Below are positions 36,738 to 48,111 of a DNA stretch of 64,000 nucleotides, piece after piece. Where the stretch lies: the NCBI RefSeq assembly GCF_020497125.1, contig NC_059075.1, forward strand, positions 108,229,222 through 108,293,221, given 5' to 3'. The notes below the pieces were generated by a model. The model did no database searches. It was not told where the DNA came from and saw only the letters and a list, made by a program, of their open reading frames with translations. Origin of the DNA: Mauremys mutica (Eukaryota > Chordata > Testudines > Geoemydidae). Numbering within the stretch: the stretch's first letter is position 1; every line of letters begins with the position of its first letter. Both the position numbers and the translations under genes were made by a program.

Positions 36738-36985
36738 TATATTACACTAATGTTTAGAGGGCCTAAGCAAAATCAGGGCCTCATTGTGCCAGGCACAGTA
36801 TATACACACAGTGAGAGCTTGTTTGTGCCCCAAAGATCTTCTCGTCTAAATAGGCAAAGGGCAGGAGGGGAAACCGAAGCCCAGAACGGTGACACGACTC
36901 GCAGCAGGTCAGTAGCAGGGCTGGGAATAGAATGCAGGTGTCTTGAGTTCCACTCCAGTGCCTATCCACTAACCATGCTGCTCCT
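36738..36985 (-). repeat. MIR-type SINE
   Basis: 'gtgccaggcacagtatatac', 'ggaggggaaaccgaagccca', 'cagcaggtcagtagcagggc', 'tgggaatagaatgcaggtgt' in reverse MIR order. A long, readable copy. Confidence 0.85.
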
Positions 36986-39296
36986 CTACAGGCAGCAGAA
37001 GTTTGGCTGAGTAAACAAACAGTGAATATGGCCCTCAGGACTCGGCCCCCAGAGGTTAAACTGTGGAGCTCACTGCTTTACGATATCGTTGAGGCAAAAT
37101 GCTGTAAGAAGATTCAGAAAGGACTGGGGTTTTAAACGAAGAAGAACATAAGACAGTAGATTGGAAAGCCCACCTCCAACAGTTGGAACTTCAGGGACAA
37201 AAATGGAAGCCAGCGAGGTGACAAGTAGGCTGAAAAATCAGGCTGATAATCGACATTTGTTAGGATAAAAACTAGCAGGGGCGATCAGTGGTCATGTGCT
37301 AAAGCATATGCTCATTGCCAGGCAGCACTCAGAAGGAATTCTCCTCTCAAAGATTGTGTAACTGGCAAGGTAACTTGACCAGCTTCTCCTTCCTTTAATG
37401 TATCAGGTGCAGCTTATAGTGTGTGTGTGGGGCGCTCCATACCAGAAGAGAAGACTATTGCTGTGTCCTAGCGTGAGAGTGCCCGTGTCCTTATGCAGAG
37501 GAGTAGAGTCTTAAACTCAAGAGAAATAGAGCCATAATAAATACGATACGGAAAACCTGAAGCAGGTTCTCTGTCCCCATAGCAATTTCCCTGGGAAAGC
37601 ATCTCTTTCTGCAGCTGGGTTGAGATCATGAGGGCACCTCTCTTGAATCAGGACAGCTAAGACCTTCTTAACAGGCAGATGGGTTAATATTCAGTCAGCC
37701 TCTCCTTCCACCCCATCTGACGCTGGGGTCACCTATACCCCTCCGTCTCTCTCTCAGTACTGCCAAGTGAACGGTGGCATAGAGAGAATGGGGCTGGTTA
37801 CCCATATTTATGAATGTCTCCCCTCTGAGGCCAATGTCTCCCTTCTGATGCCCCATCTACGCCGCCAGGTGGATGAGTCCCCAACAGTGTTTCTGTAGAG
37901 TGACACTGCCCTCCTGTGGCTAAACAGAGCTGCTGCCAGCTGAGGATCCCAAAGGATAAAAGTCACCTGTTTCCCCCACAGACCAGACAACAGTCAAGGT
38001 CAAAGAGCAGTGACCCTGTTCCTCCACTCCCACGCGCACACACTGCCTGCAGTGAGAATCCAAATGGACCTGCTATCAAAACGTCAATGTGAAAAGCATT
38101 AAGTATCAGGAATGTCTTTTTAAAATCCCTGTTTCTCATGCCTAGGATACTTAACAGCTGCACAGTATTGATCTCCCTTGTGTCACCAGCATCAAGGCCA
38201 TGAAATGTCTTATTTTCATGGGCCAAGCGATTCCTCTCAAATTCCACCTTCCTCATTACTGTTTTGCAAATACACTTATGGTGCCACCCACTGGGCTTGT
38301 CTTTGGACTTGTCCTTTAAAGCCTAATCCCCATTCTGAGTGTGGACAACAGTCCTAAAAAGGCCCAAAGCAGCCCGTGCATGGGGAGGGCAAAGTGCCGC
38401 CCTTGACTGTCCTCCTCCTTAATACAGAGGTGCTCTGTGCAGAGAACACAAGCCTCAGCCGGTAATAAACACCACTTGCGTCGGAACAGAACAGAACCAC
38501 CTGCTGGGATTTGCAGGCTCAGTGGCCCACAGCTTCGGATTGAAAACGGGGGCGTAACCTTGATGGAACGATGGCAGTTTCCTCTAGCTGAGGATCTAGC
38601 CCTTAAGGGTTCTGTTCTACTCCATTTTGTACACATTAAGGGCTCCTGGGAAGCTGCCAACATGGCCCAGGGCTGGGCAAAATGTCTTAGAATGACAACC
38701 TGTACGGAGGTGTGGGGTGTATGATACCAGGGAAACAGTCCCGTTTACAAGCCAAAAAGTAAGAGCATGTAGCATAGTCCAAGGTCCAGTGTGTTTTCCA
38801 TCGAAGTCACTTAGACTTGGCTTCCCGACTGCTCTAAAGTAAACAATGGAGAGAGACACAAAGAAAGTGGGCAGGCTTCACAGAGGTTATAAAAATATCA
38901 TTTGTATAATTAGATTGAGTCAAAACGCATGACTCTCTGGTTGGAAGGGAGGCTTGTTTTTCTCTCATTTCTTTTTTCTCCTCTGCCTTTTTTTTCCCCC
39001 AATAAAAATCTGGATAAAGAAAAGCACTGGGATATTAGAAGGTTGTTGCCATATTGTTCCTAAAGCAAAACAAGAAGAAGAAGAAAGAGTATACATTTTT
39101 GGCTTTATGTTGAATGTTTTTCTGGGTGCATATGTGCCGTTCTCACCCTCTCTGCCTCACCCAGTATTTTTCTTCACTTCCTGTCTCAAACTAATATGAG
39201 GTGTTGCTGTGGGTTGTTAAACATTCATCCACTTCCACCCCAGAGGCAGCTGCATGTTACTGAAGCGCAAAGTGAATCTTTCATAGTTTATATATC
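36986..39296. other. No gene seen
   Basis: 38578-38605 ends with 'ctagctgaggatctagccc', a small fragment of the 'CAGCTGGTGTAAAT' palindrome. Frames of 97 and 115 aa at 37963-38256 and 38316-38663 on the minus strand have no recognised domain. Confidence 0.35.
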
Positions 39297-39545
39297 AGTT
39301 TGCTAACTTTGGCTTCAATTCCCAGCTCTGCCACAGACTTTGATGTGACCCTGGGCAAGTCACTTAGTCTCTCTCTAAAGATGAGGAACAGACGCCATGG
39401 GGATAAAAATACACCCTTTGCCCCTGTATTTGTTGTGACTGTTAGATCATCAGCTCTACCAGATAGGTATTGTACCTTACTATGTGTATTAACAGTGCCT
39501 GGTAGCATTCCTCCCCCACCCCACACACGCACACACATGGTAAAA
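39297..39545 (+). repeat. MIR-type SINE with tail
   Basis: 'ttcaattcccagctctgcca', 'gtgaccctgggcaagtcact', 'agataggtattgtaccttac' and 'attaacagtgcctggtagca' in order, ending near a short CACA run. Confidence 0.8.
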
Positions 39546-39594
39546 TGCTTTGCAATCTTTCAGGATAGAAAGCACCAAGACTGCAAATCCTAAG

Positions 39595-39870
39595 TATTCC
39601 AAAATCATGGGTCAAACTCTAAAATTCATGTGATTGGCTTAAAAATCATGAGGTTTATGAACAAAAACAAAAATGTGGAGGGTTCTTTTTAATGTCCTTC
39701 TGGATTTTGAGCCTTTAGGGTACCCATTTTCAAACTTTTCTCCACAACCAAGAGGACTAGAAACTCACTTTAATAAATAAATAAAAGTCTCACATAATCA
39801 CATGAATCGAGAAGCTGGGGCTTAAATAAAGTCATGTGCTTTGCAATAAAATTGCGAGAGCTGGTAACAT
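39595..39870 (+). repeat. Interspersed repeat 'TCATGATTTTTAAGCC' (copy 2)
   Basis: Same order as 24895-25165: 'ttggcttaaaaatcatgagg', 'ccttctggattttgagcctt', 'tagggtacccattttcaaac', 'gagaagctggggctt', 'gagagctggtaac'. It starts immediately after the MIR at 39297. Confidence 0.65.
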
Positions 39871-40732
39871 ACTGCATGAATATCAAATGATAACTCTCTT
39901 CCCCAGCTACCTGCTCTGTTTATATCTTCTCAGTAGATTTTTTAAATAAATTGTTGTATGACTTTGATTCTCTGTGGACCAAGCTACTCCCCCCTCTAAA
40001 AAAGAGGAGACAAACCAACCATGAACGGTGCTACTTTTTCCATATATCTTCCTATGCTGTGATCTTTGAGCACATTCCTATTTAAGTTTGTTTGCAGTAT
40101 GGTAGTTAGTTCAATTATTGATCCCTCTATTTTTTGGTTTGGGGGAACCTCAAGAATAGTTTTATAAGTCTACACCAGGCAGTGGGCAATGCACAGAATC
40201 AGAAGGGTTTCTAAATCAAGGCCTTGACTACATGATGACGGGTTTTTGCATTTTAGATCCTAACATTTTGTTTGGGGAAGATCCACCTTACTGAGGCCCT
40301 ATCTCTCTCCTTCTGTCCTCTAGGCCCATTGGGAATATTCATCCTTTCTTCATAAATGTTAACTGTATTGTCATTGTTTTTGTGCCAGATCCCATTTGTA
40401 TTAGCTAAGGTTAGTTACGGGCTCCATCCCAGGCAATCCAGAAGAGAAATAGTGGAGCTGAGGAGCAATAATAGTGAATTCCAAGGAGATTCACTCTCCG
40501 TTCTGGATTGCCCACTGCTGAGACGACAAAACCAGGGGGCTGGTAATGATGAACTGCTGGGCAAGTAGCCATCTGTCTCAGTTGCTATTAGGACAATGGG
40601 TTTGGACAGCAATTATGTTAAATATGAAGGACATTAGCCCTCAGGCCAGCTCAGGTGCGCTTTTAAAACCTCCCTTTTTTCAGCCCCTCGCATATAAGAA
40701 AAAAAAATTGATCTTTACAACAGACTTGTTAC
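39871..40732. other. No gene seen
   Basis: Unassigned AT-rich sequence leading to the target site of the hAT-type element. Confidence 0.35.
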
Positions 40733-40989
40733 CAGGGCCGGTGCCTGGGGTGGCCAATAGAAAGGGGCAGCAGCGCGTCCGTTGTTGGGGTGGCACGTCT
40801 GGGTTGTCGGCAGCGGCACTTCAGCGGCAACTCAACCGGCCCGCCTCAGTCTTTGGCGGCAATTTGGCGGCGGGTCCTTCACTACCTGTCTTCCTCCTCA
40901 GCGGCAATTTGGCGGCAGCTCAATCGGGTTTTTCTTTTTCTTTTTTTTCCCCGCCGCTTGGGGCAGCAAAAAAGCTGGAGCCGGCTCTG
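40733..40989. mobile_element. hAT-type MITE with 8-bp target duplication
   Basis: The 257-bp element begins CAGGGCCGGTGCC and ends GGAGCCGGCTCTG, inverted ends matching at 10 of 13 positions. Perfect 8-bp direct repeats cttgttac flank it (40725-40732, 40990-40997), the duplication size of hAT transposons. The interior is GC- and CpG-rich with repeated 'ggcggcaatttggcggc'-like units and a T-rich patch. Three overlapping frames (77-165 aa) all cross it in different phases, so none is likely real. Confidence 0.85.
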
Positions 40990-42517
40990 CTTGTTACCCT
41001 ACTTCTGCAGTCACAGTGGCTAAAATTCTTCTTTCTAGTATAGTACTAGAGAACAGCGATCACCCCTAACACTGCCACTGGGAGACACTCTTTTGTGTAA
41101 TGCTAACTAGTAAGAAGGCCTGACAAAGGAGAGAAACATAGTTCATGCTAGCAACTGTATCCACAGACACATCTCTTTGCTGCCCTCTACAGAGGAAATC
41201 AGGTAAAGCCAATGGGGTGAGAGACTGGCTCAAAGTATTCAAATAACAGGCAGCTTAGCCAGTCTCAGAGGTGCTGATCCAAGGAAAATATGAAATAAAA
41301 GTCAATGGATCAGAGTGGAAAATGTTATAGCAGTCAAATAGGCTGTTCCAATAATACTACCTCTACCCACAGGTATGTTTGAAGGGGCTGGGGGGGTGAG
41401 AAGGAGAGAGAGAGAGCTCTGTGTTGAAAATTAAGGTTGGTTTTTTTGCATAAATCCCACCCATCACCACAGCAGCCATAGAGCTGCCCAGTTTATAGAG
41501 CCCTGAGGCTCAAGGAGGAGATGATCAAGGAATAAGTAAAAACAACTGCATGGCTCATTACACACACCAGATCAGCTTGTATAAGGCCTTGTATAGATCA
41601 TTGTCGCAGGGCAAGGAACAGTGACATCAACCCATTGCAAGGTCATCATCCCAGCCGCTCCTAACACATGATAATACTGCCCCCAATATGGCACCTTTCA
41701 CTTGAGGACACCTCTCCCAACCTGCTGATGTGTGACACAAACCACCGAGTTGGGACAAGTGACTGAAATGAGTGAAACCTGTGTGTCTTTACACACCACA
41801 AGTGACAGATTAGAAAGAATATTTTAAAGAATAAAATCTATTTTTAAGGCTCTCTCACTGTGTAAATCAACTACACCAATTTTGCAACCTGTAACAGCCT
41901 TCTCACATACAATGAACCTGTCATAACCTTCAACCAGTTCAACTGCTCCCCCCAAACCACTCCCTCCTCCCCCAACACACACATATGTTAAGATGCCTGG
42001 GGAGCCCCCAGAACAATCTACCAAGAGCCTGAGGCAAGCAGAGATGGGGACTCCTCCGCTAGGAAAGGGACTTTCACAAGCAGAGCAGACCTCTGTGTGT
42101 GTGTGTATGAAGTAAGGAAGCAATATTAGTACTGGGATAGCAGCAGTTCAGTGGATCACGATCCTGGTGCATACACAGAGCTAACACAGCTAAGGACTAA
42201 GATGCATTAGCTGGGATGTGTGGAGAAACTGGAACAGCAAGGGGGTTAGCAGGTGGCAGAGCTGTGGTGAGTATTATTGGAACTTAGCTGTACTGAGGTA
42301 TGGAGGACGAGAAGGCAAGAAGCCAGAACCTCCTGCAAAATGTAGTGAGCACACACTTGCATCTGGTCTTCATTCATTTTAAGTGGGTCAGTGTAGGTAG
42401 AAATTAGAGGTCAGGGGAGAAGAGCTGGAGGACAACATGCTGAACATTGTCATTAACTGTGATGGTCTAGTGACATGTTGGGTTTTTTAAAGAAGCTTCA
42501 AGGCATGTCGTGTCTGG
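40990..42517. other. No gene seen
   Basis: A short (GA)n run at 41404-41416 and a GT run at 42094-42105; nothing else is recognised. Confidence 0.35.
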
Positions 42518-43200
42518 GCATATGGGTGTGCCAACATGTGTGTGTATGTGTGTGCACTCATGAGTTTACTTATGTATGCATGGGACAGATGGGCCTGTAC
42601 CAAAACCCTGGCTTCAAACTCCCCCACATTTGATAGGATGGGTGTATGTATGTGGATGTGAGGGAGAAAATCCGAACCTGGATCTTGAATTTTGCAGCAT
42701 GGTCCCAACTGTAGTGTGCATGACTGGTTCTCTCAGAAAGAAAGTGAGAGAGAGAGAGAGAGAGTGTGGGTGGGATGCACATGAGTAAATGAGTAAGTAG
42801 ATGCCAGCAGGAATATATATGTGCTTATGTGTCCATCTATGTAGGGTAAAGGAGCAGTGTGTACATGAGTGGGTGTTTGTCAGAGAAGGTGCATGTATAT
42901 ATGATTCGACAGATGTGCCTGTATGCACAGCACTTGGATACAGGATGATGGCAGATACAGAAAAACTTCCAATGGACAGATAAGATGTATATATGCATGA
43001 GTGTCTGTGTAAGAGCATGTGCCTATGTTAAGGAGAATGTGTTTGGGGGTGATACGTTACACACATACATAAGTGAAAGGATGAATATATAAAGCTGAAT
43101 ATACATGTGTGGGTAACAGAGCAAGTACCTGAAGGAGATGGTGCAAATGTGTGGCTATGTGAACAAATGAGTGTATCAGTGAGTGAATGTACAGGAATGA
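42518..43200. repeat. Degenerate TG-rich region
   Basis: TG and TATG units dominate one strand ('catgtgtgtgtatgtgtgtg', 'tgtatgtatgtggatgtgag', 'acatgtgtgggtaac') for about 700 bp but are broken by substitutions. Long open frames on both strands (up to 134 aa on the minus strand) follow from the low complexity. Confidence 0.6.
42745..42764. repeat. (GA)n microsatellite
   Basis: A run of about ten GA units inside the TG-rich region. Confidence 0.85.
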
Positions 43201-43204
43201 GTGT

Positions 43205-43324
43205 GGGCCAAATTCAGTGGTATGAGTTACGCACTCTGCCAAATTCACTTCTCAGTTAAACCCGTGAAACCTCATTGACTTATTGTGGTTCTACACAGTA
43301 CAACTGAGGGCAGATTGTGGCCTG
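43205..43324. repeat. Palindrome-like repeat with 'CATTGACTTATTG' centre
   Basis: The ends are 'ggccaaattcagtggtatga' and 'gggcagattgtggcc'; the middle has 'cctcattgacttattgtggt'. The arms pair poorly, so the copy is old. Confidence 0.4.
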
Positions 43325-43811
43325 TATAGAATGTAAAACTTTCAGAACTGTAGTCTAAGTGGTCGAGTGGTGTAACTTGCACTGATGTTATGTTCAGGGA
43401 GTGTGCAAAAATGAGTACTTTAAACATCAAGTGGGCAGAACAGGAGGCACAGCAGGTAAAGCAACTAACAGGAGGATGTAAGATGAGTAAGGGAGAAGGA
43501 GAGTAAAGGTATAAGCTTTATCTTACATTCTGCAGGTAGATGCTTTTCTTATTTCATCTCCCCTCTTTTGCTCTCATGGTAGTGAAGTCACATGGGTTTT
43601 GAATGCTAAATTCAACTGCTGAATCCCAAATTGGTGCAAGTTCCCATTTAAACTGCTGTCCTAACCAACATGAAACGTGCAACACATAATTGTTTACATC
43701 ACTGCCAAAGTTTGCCCAGAATGCTTGGGAGGCTGTATGTATGCCCAAGGGTAATTTGGGGGGAAGTTTTGATTCCAATCTAAATTTTTCAGCTTCCCCC
43801 CCTGTCTGTGA

Positions 43812-45305
43812 TGGCAGTGCCTAAAGGTTCCCACTAAGATTGGGTCCTCACTGTGCTAGGCTTTGTACAAACATACTATGACTGTGGTGCCTGGAAGGGC
43901 CTCACTGAGATTGCTCTGTCAGGGTAAACTGCAAAGACTGGGGCAGACAATCCCCAAAACTGGTGGTTTATTCCAATACTTAGATTCACCAACCCAGCAA
44001 CAAAACAGCTTCTATCACACCTAACTGGTTACCCAGGAGCTGAAAACAGCTCCCTTAAAGCAAGCCAGTCCTGGACTTTCACCCAGACAGTCAAGTCAAA
44101 TATGGTGGGATTACTTAAAACATATATAAAGTTCTACCAATCCCAAGCAATTGGACACATTATCCACCAGGTCAATGAATGTTCCAGATCTTACCCAAAT
44201 ACACACGTACAGCCCATTCTTATGAACTAATCTAAGATTTATTTAAAAAGAAAAGATAGAGAGTATTGTGATTAAAGATCATTATACATACAGATATGAG
44301 TAAAGTTCTTAGGTAAGTTTCATAGTAGAGACAGTGAGCTCTAGTAGAAAGTTCTTCCAGAATCAGTTCCATAAATTATAATCCATGTGCAGCGTCTGTT
44401 TAAATTCTTCCATGAGAAGTAGCAGGGTAATCCAGACTGGAGCTGGAGACCTCAGTCTTGCAACTTAAACTTCCCCTGACCAAGCTTCCGCAGATCTGAG
44501 ACGAAAAAAGGATCAGGTCCCAAAGTTCTTTTATAGCTCTCTGGCAGGTTATGATAGCCTCTTGCTAGCAAATGGCACAGCTGGCATTCCTTGGGTGAAG
44601 AATACGTAATATACATGGTTGCTTTGAAGTCAATTCCTATTTCCTATGTATACACAGGTAATTAGTTGCATTGATTAGCATAAAGCAATTTACCATTCAA
44701 AGGTTCACAGGTAGTTTACTACAAACTTCAAAGAGAAATAAAGACATGATACCATTACACCCAAGTTTCATCTAATTGCTAATATTCGCTTTTGATTTCT
44801 GAATCAATAGAATATATCAATGTAATATTACAGACAGGAACTGAGTATAGCATCTACATGCTAATTAGATCACATTGTTAAACTCCTAACAGATATAGGT
44901 AAACACAGACAAATGCAATAATATTTACTTCTAATTCTCTGACAATATAGGTTTGCATTTCAAAGGATTTAGTCCACTTACATGGCTTTGATAACTATCT
45001 ACATGAAATGGCCCTGCTTACCATGTCAATATTTCTCAAATAGGTTTTTAAAGGTTGATCTTGGGTCACTTAGCCTGCTGGTTGTTTAACCCTCACGGGC
45101 TCAGTGTCACACATATATTAGAAGATAGTCCCTGCCCCAAACAGTTTATACTCTAATGAGATAAGACAGATAAAAAGCAGGAGGGGAAACAGAGGCAGAA
45201 GAAGGTGAAGTGACTTTCTCAAAAAGACACAGCAGGTCGATGGCAGACCTAGGAATAGAACGCAGGTCACCTGAGTTTTCCCCATTGGGGCATGCTGCTA
45301 AGAAC
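43812..45305 (-). repeat. MIR-type SINE split by an LTR
   Basis: Left part 43812-43876 ('cagtgcctaaaggttcccac', 'ctaggctttgtacaaacata') and right part 45112-45305 ('agatagtccctgccccaaac', 'ggaggggaaacagaggcaga', 'aggaatagaacgcaggtcac') join in register with the MIR copies at 20665 and 36738. The piece between is the LTR at 43877-45111. Confidence 0.75.
43877..45111 (-). mobile_element. Solo LTR inserted in a MIR, minus strand
   Basis: The plus-strand ends are TATGACTG and CAGTGTCACA, an imperfect inverted pair whose first dinucleotide would be TG before a G-to-A change. The flanks catac (43872-43876) and catat (45112-45116) are a 5-bp duplication with one mismatch. The minus strand shows a TATA box (gagctataaaagaac, about 44525-44540) and, near its 3' end, AATAAA (about 43964-43969). 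The TATA-to-AATAAA order supports minus orientation. No internal retroviral genes flank it. Confidence 0.65.
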
Positions 45306-45328
45306 ACAGAAGTCCTGAACCATTGAAA

Positions 45329-45425
45329 AGGCCAGATCTGGATGTAAGCTCAGATTCTGACCTCTGCTACACTGACCTCAGTGTAGTTACTCTGGATTTA
45401 CGCTGTTGTTAATAGGGATCCACAT
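45329..45425. repeat. Palindromic repeat with perfect 'CTACACTGA' core
   Basis: The core ctacactga-cc-tcagtgtag at 45367-45386 is a perfect palindrome. Outer arms 'ggccagatctggatgtaagc' and 'tggatttacgctgttg' pair loosely. It is related in plan to the other palindromes but has a different arm sequence. Confidence 0.6.
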
Positions 45426-46434
45426 CTAGCTACTTTCTGGCTTTAGCCCATCTCTAGTTTTGATGACATTTTAGATAGACATAATCTGCATTTAGATATT
45501 CATTATCCAGAGGTGTGTGCACCCTTGGTTTGAATGCGCTACCAAATGGTTTGTTTTTTCCTGATCAGTATGAACAGTCTCATCACATGCACAAAGAACT
45601 AAGAGTACTTTCCGCAATGGATGGTTTTAACCTTGGGGTTTCTCATCACTTTTTGTTGGTGGTGAGCTTTTATTAAAATTGCTATTCACTCCCCGCACCA
45701 TCTCCATCACTGCTGTTGGGGAGGGCAGAATATTACATTTCTAGGGCAAAAAATAAGGATGTCTGTTCTCCACCAGTTCACATATAGACAGAAAAATTCA
45801 ACCAGATACAGATATACTATTTGTAAAAACAGCCTTGTTACAGTGACCCAGTTAAATAGACAAGTGGAACAAAATACAGTTAGGCTTCCTTTGGCCAGCC
45901 TATGACATATGGTATTTGTCAGCCAGTCTTGTTCCTCTCTGGGATCTGGCAGGAGACAGGTGGCTGGTTCCAACATGGAGAGAGCTCCTGGAAAGTCAGC
46001 ATGCTGAACACACTGCAGGAGTGGGCTAGCTGGGAACAGAATAGCTCACAAAGGCACAGATTTAACAACATTTCTTCCACATTGTTCAGCGCAGCACTAG
46101 GTTATAGTGGCTCTGGCTTTGATAAATTTATGGTTCACACTGTTCCCTTTGGTACTGTATCTGTAAGTTCTCATTTGCTAAGTGTACACACAGTTCTATG
46201 GCAAACCTCTCTTTCCAAATGGTCGAAAGACAAAGGTGTGTGGCTCAGGGAGAGTTCTGTTAGCTTGGGAACAAAGAGATTCTCATAAAGATAAATCACA
46301 CCAACTGTCTGTAGGTAGGTGGCAGACTATTGTGATGCCTTTCTGCTGTGAAATAAACTGAAGATGGCTGCTGCCACTGCATAATTTTAAGGGAGACTAA
46401 TCATTTGATTGGTAGACACAATGAATACTCAGGC
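45426..46434. other. No gene seen
   Basis: A 128-aa plus frame at 45902-46288 and an 89-aa minus frame at 45707-45976 show no known domain. They may lie in an unrecognised old element. Confidence 0.3.
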
Positions 46435-46715
46435 TATGTCTACACTACCATGGTAAGTTGACCTACACTACGCAACTCCAGCTCGACGTACCTTAGGTCG
46501 AGTTACTGCGGGGTCTGCACCACAGGGGGGTCGACAGGAGAAACTCTCCTGTTGACTTACCTTACTCTTCTCATCAGGGGTAGAGTACGGGGGTCGACTA
46601 GAGAGCGATCTGCTGTCGATTTGGCAGGTCTTCACTAGATCCGCCAAATCGACTGCCAGTGGATCGATCTCAGAGCGTTGATCCTGGCTGTAGTGTAGAC
46701 CTGCCCTAAGATGCA
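46435..46715. mobile_element. 281-bp MITE with 'GTCTACACTAC' inverted ends
   Basis: The left end 'ggctatgtctacactac' is inverted at the right end as 'gtagtgtagacctgccc'. The inside is CpG-rich with several TCGA sites ('gctcgacgta', 'taggtcgagtta', 'gtcgatttgg') and has internal inverted segments ('gatttggcagg' / 'ccgccaaatc'). It is well preserved relative to the MIRs. The 82-aa minus frame over it is not a gene. Confidence 0.75.
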
Positions 46716-48026
46716 ATGTCTCCCCACCTTCCCAAATGGAATTTTTGATTAATATGACTATTATTAACTAGAAAACTATCCTCAAATTCTGGCTTTGCCC
46801 AGGGATTATTCTTCCCTAAAGACACTCTGTGTTACAAATTAAAATGATGAGGCAGTCTTCTAATTCATCGTGAAATAAGTATGGGTTTTGGTATAGTGGA
46901 ACTGGAAAATTCATCGCATCATGCTGCATGTGAAACAGATGTCCCGTGCAATCAACTACTGATATGGAAAAGGAAGCTGATACAGGATTATCTGTTTATT
47001 CCAACAACAGAAAAGGCTTGAGAATGGAAGAGATCTGAATGCTTCATTCACATGTTCTGGATCTGAAATTCTTGGACTTTCTGCTGATTCATCCAATGGA
47101 TCATCTTAGCATCTCAAGGGCCAAACGCTGCTAATCATAACTCCAACATGCAAGACATGCCTTTCATATGTTTGCTGGGTATGACACTGGGTCTCTTTCA
47201 GCAGTGAAATTCATTCAGCCCTTGCAGCATAAATATGAGCTAGTGCTGCTTTTAAAAGTTCTGTCTGTCTTCTATCTGCTACCACTCCTTGTTGATTTCA
47301 CTTCTCCTTGGCAGTGGCTCAAAGTGTGTTTCAATAGGTTAGTAAAAATTAGCTAATGTTATAGTAGAGATGTGCAATGTAATTTCTGCTGACTTGTTCT
47401 GTTTTCTTCCTGTCCAGAGGGATCTTCTAGTGTCTTCTTGCCACACTTTATTGCTGGGTGGGTTTTTTTGGCCAGTACTGGCCTTTCCTGAGGCCACTTT
47501 ATTCTGCACACATGGACAATCAGTTGGTTCCTCAATAGTATATTGATCTGATCTGATCTTTACACAAGCACATGATTCTTGATGTCCTGTCTTGACACAT
47601 CAGTAAAATCTCAGAATACCTGACATTTCCCTTGTAATCCTGTACCTTTTTGTATGAATATTCAGTGCTAGGGATTCCCTGGGCTGCAATTTCCACAGCC
47701 TTTTGGCCTGTGAGATCTCGCTCAGACAATAGGCCAGCATCAAAAGCACTGTGAAAGCATTTCCCACTCTTTTTGGTTTCTATTACAAAACAGAAATCTC
47801 TCCATCATCACCAGCAGGGTTGGAACATACTGTGACGGCAGCACTTGCACAATCTTTTCATATGGTTTGGTTCCAGGTCTGTCTAGTCCCATCATGCTCA
47901 GGGAAGAGGTTCTAATCCATTGCTCCTATATGGCATTTGTGTCTGCAAAGTGTTCAGTGTTCCATTCCATGTGCCCCATAAATCCTGTTACAGCTGCTAT
48001 TGTTGTGCTCTTTCTTCTAAGATCAA
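46716..48026. other. No confident gene; possible continuation of a retroelement relic
   Basis: A minus frame at 47532-47729 (65 aa) is preceded by more open codons up to about 47800. It lies downstream, in the minus direction, of the Ty3-like relic at 48112. I could not match it to a known domain. Confidence 0.3.
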
Positions 48027-48108
48027 TGGGCCAGATCCTCAGCTGGGGTCAATGGACGATAGCTCCATTGACTTCAGTTCAAAGGATTGGCCACACTCTT
48101 TTGGGTTT
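48027..48108. repeat. Palindromic repeat, 'CAGCTGGTGTAAAT' family (left half and centre)
   Basis: 'gggccagatcctcagctggg' followed by 'tagctccattgacttcagtt'; the right half is absent. It directly abuts the Ty3-like relic on its minus-strand downstream side. Confidence 0.6.
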
Positions 48109-48111
48109 GAC

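Noticed and set aside
40546..41069. 165-, 95- and 77-aa plus-strand frames
   Set aside because: All three pass through the hAT-type MITE in different phases and start or end in its flanks.
42614..43018. 134-aa minus-strand frame rich in His, Thr and Ser
   Set aside because: It is produced by the TG-rich low-complexity tract.
45902..46288. 128-aa plus-strand ORF as a gene
   Set aside because: No recognisable domain, and an opposing 89-aa frame overlaps it. It lies in sequence that may be an unrecognised old repeat.
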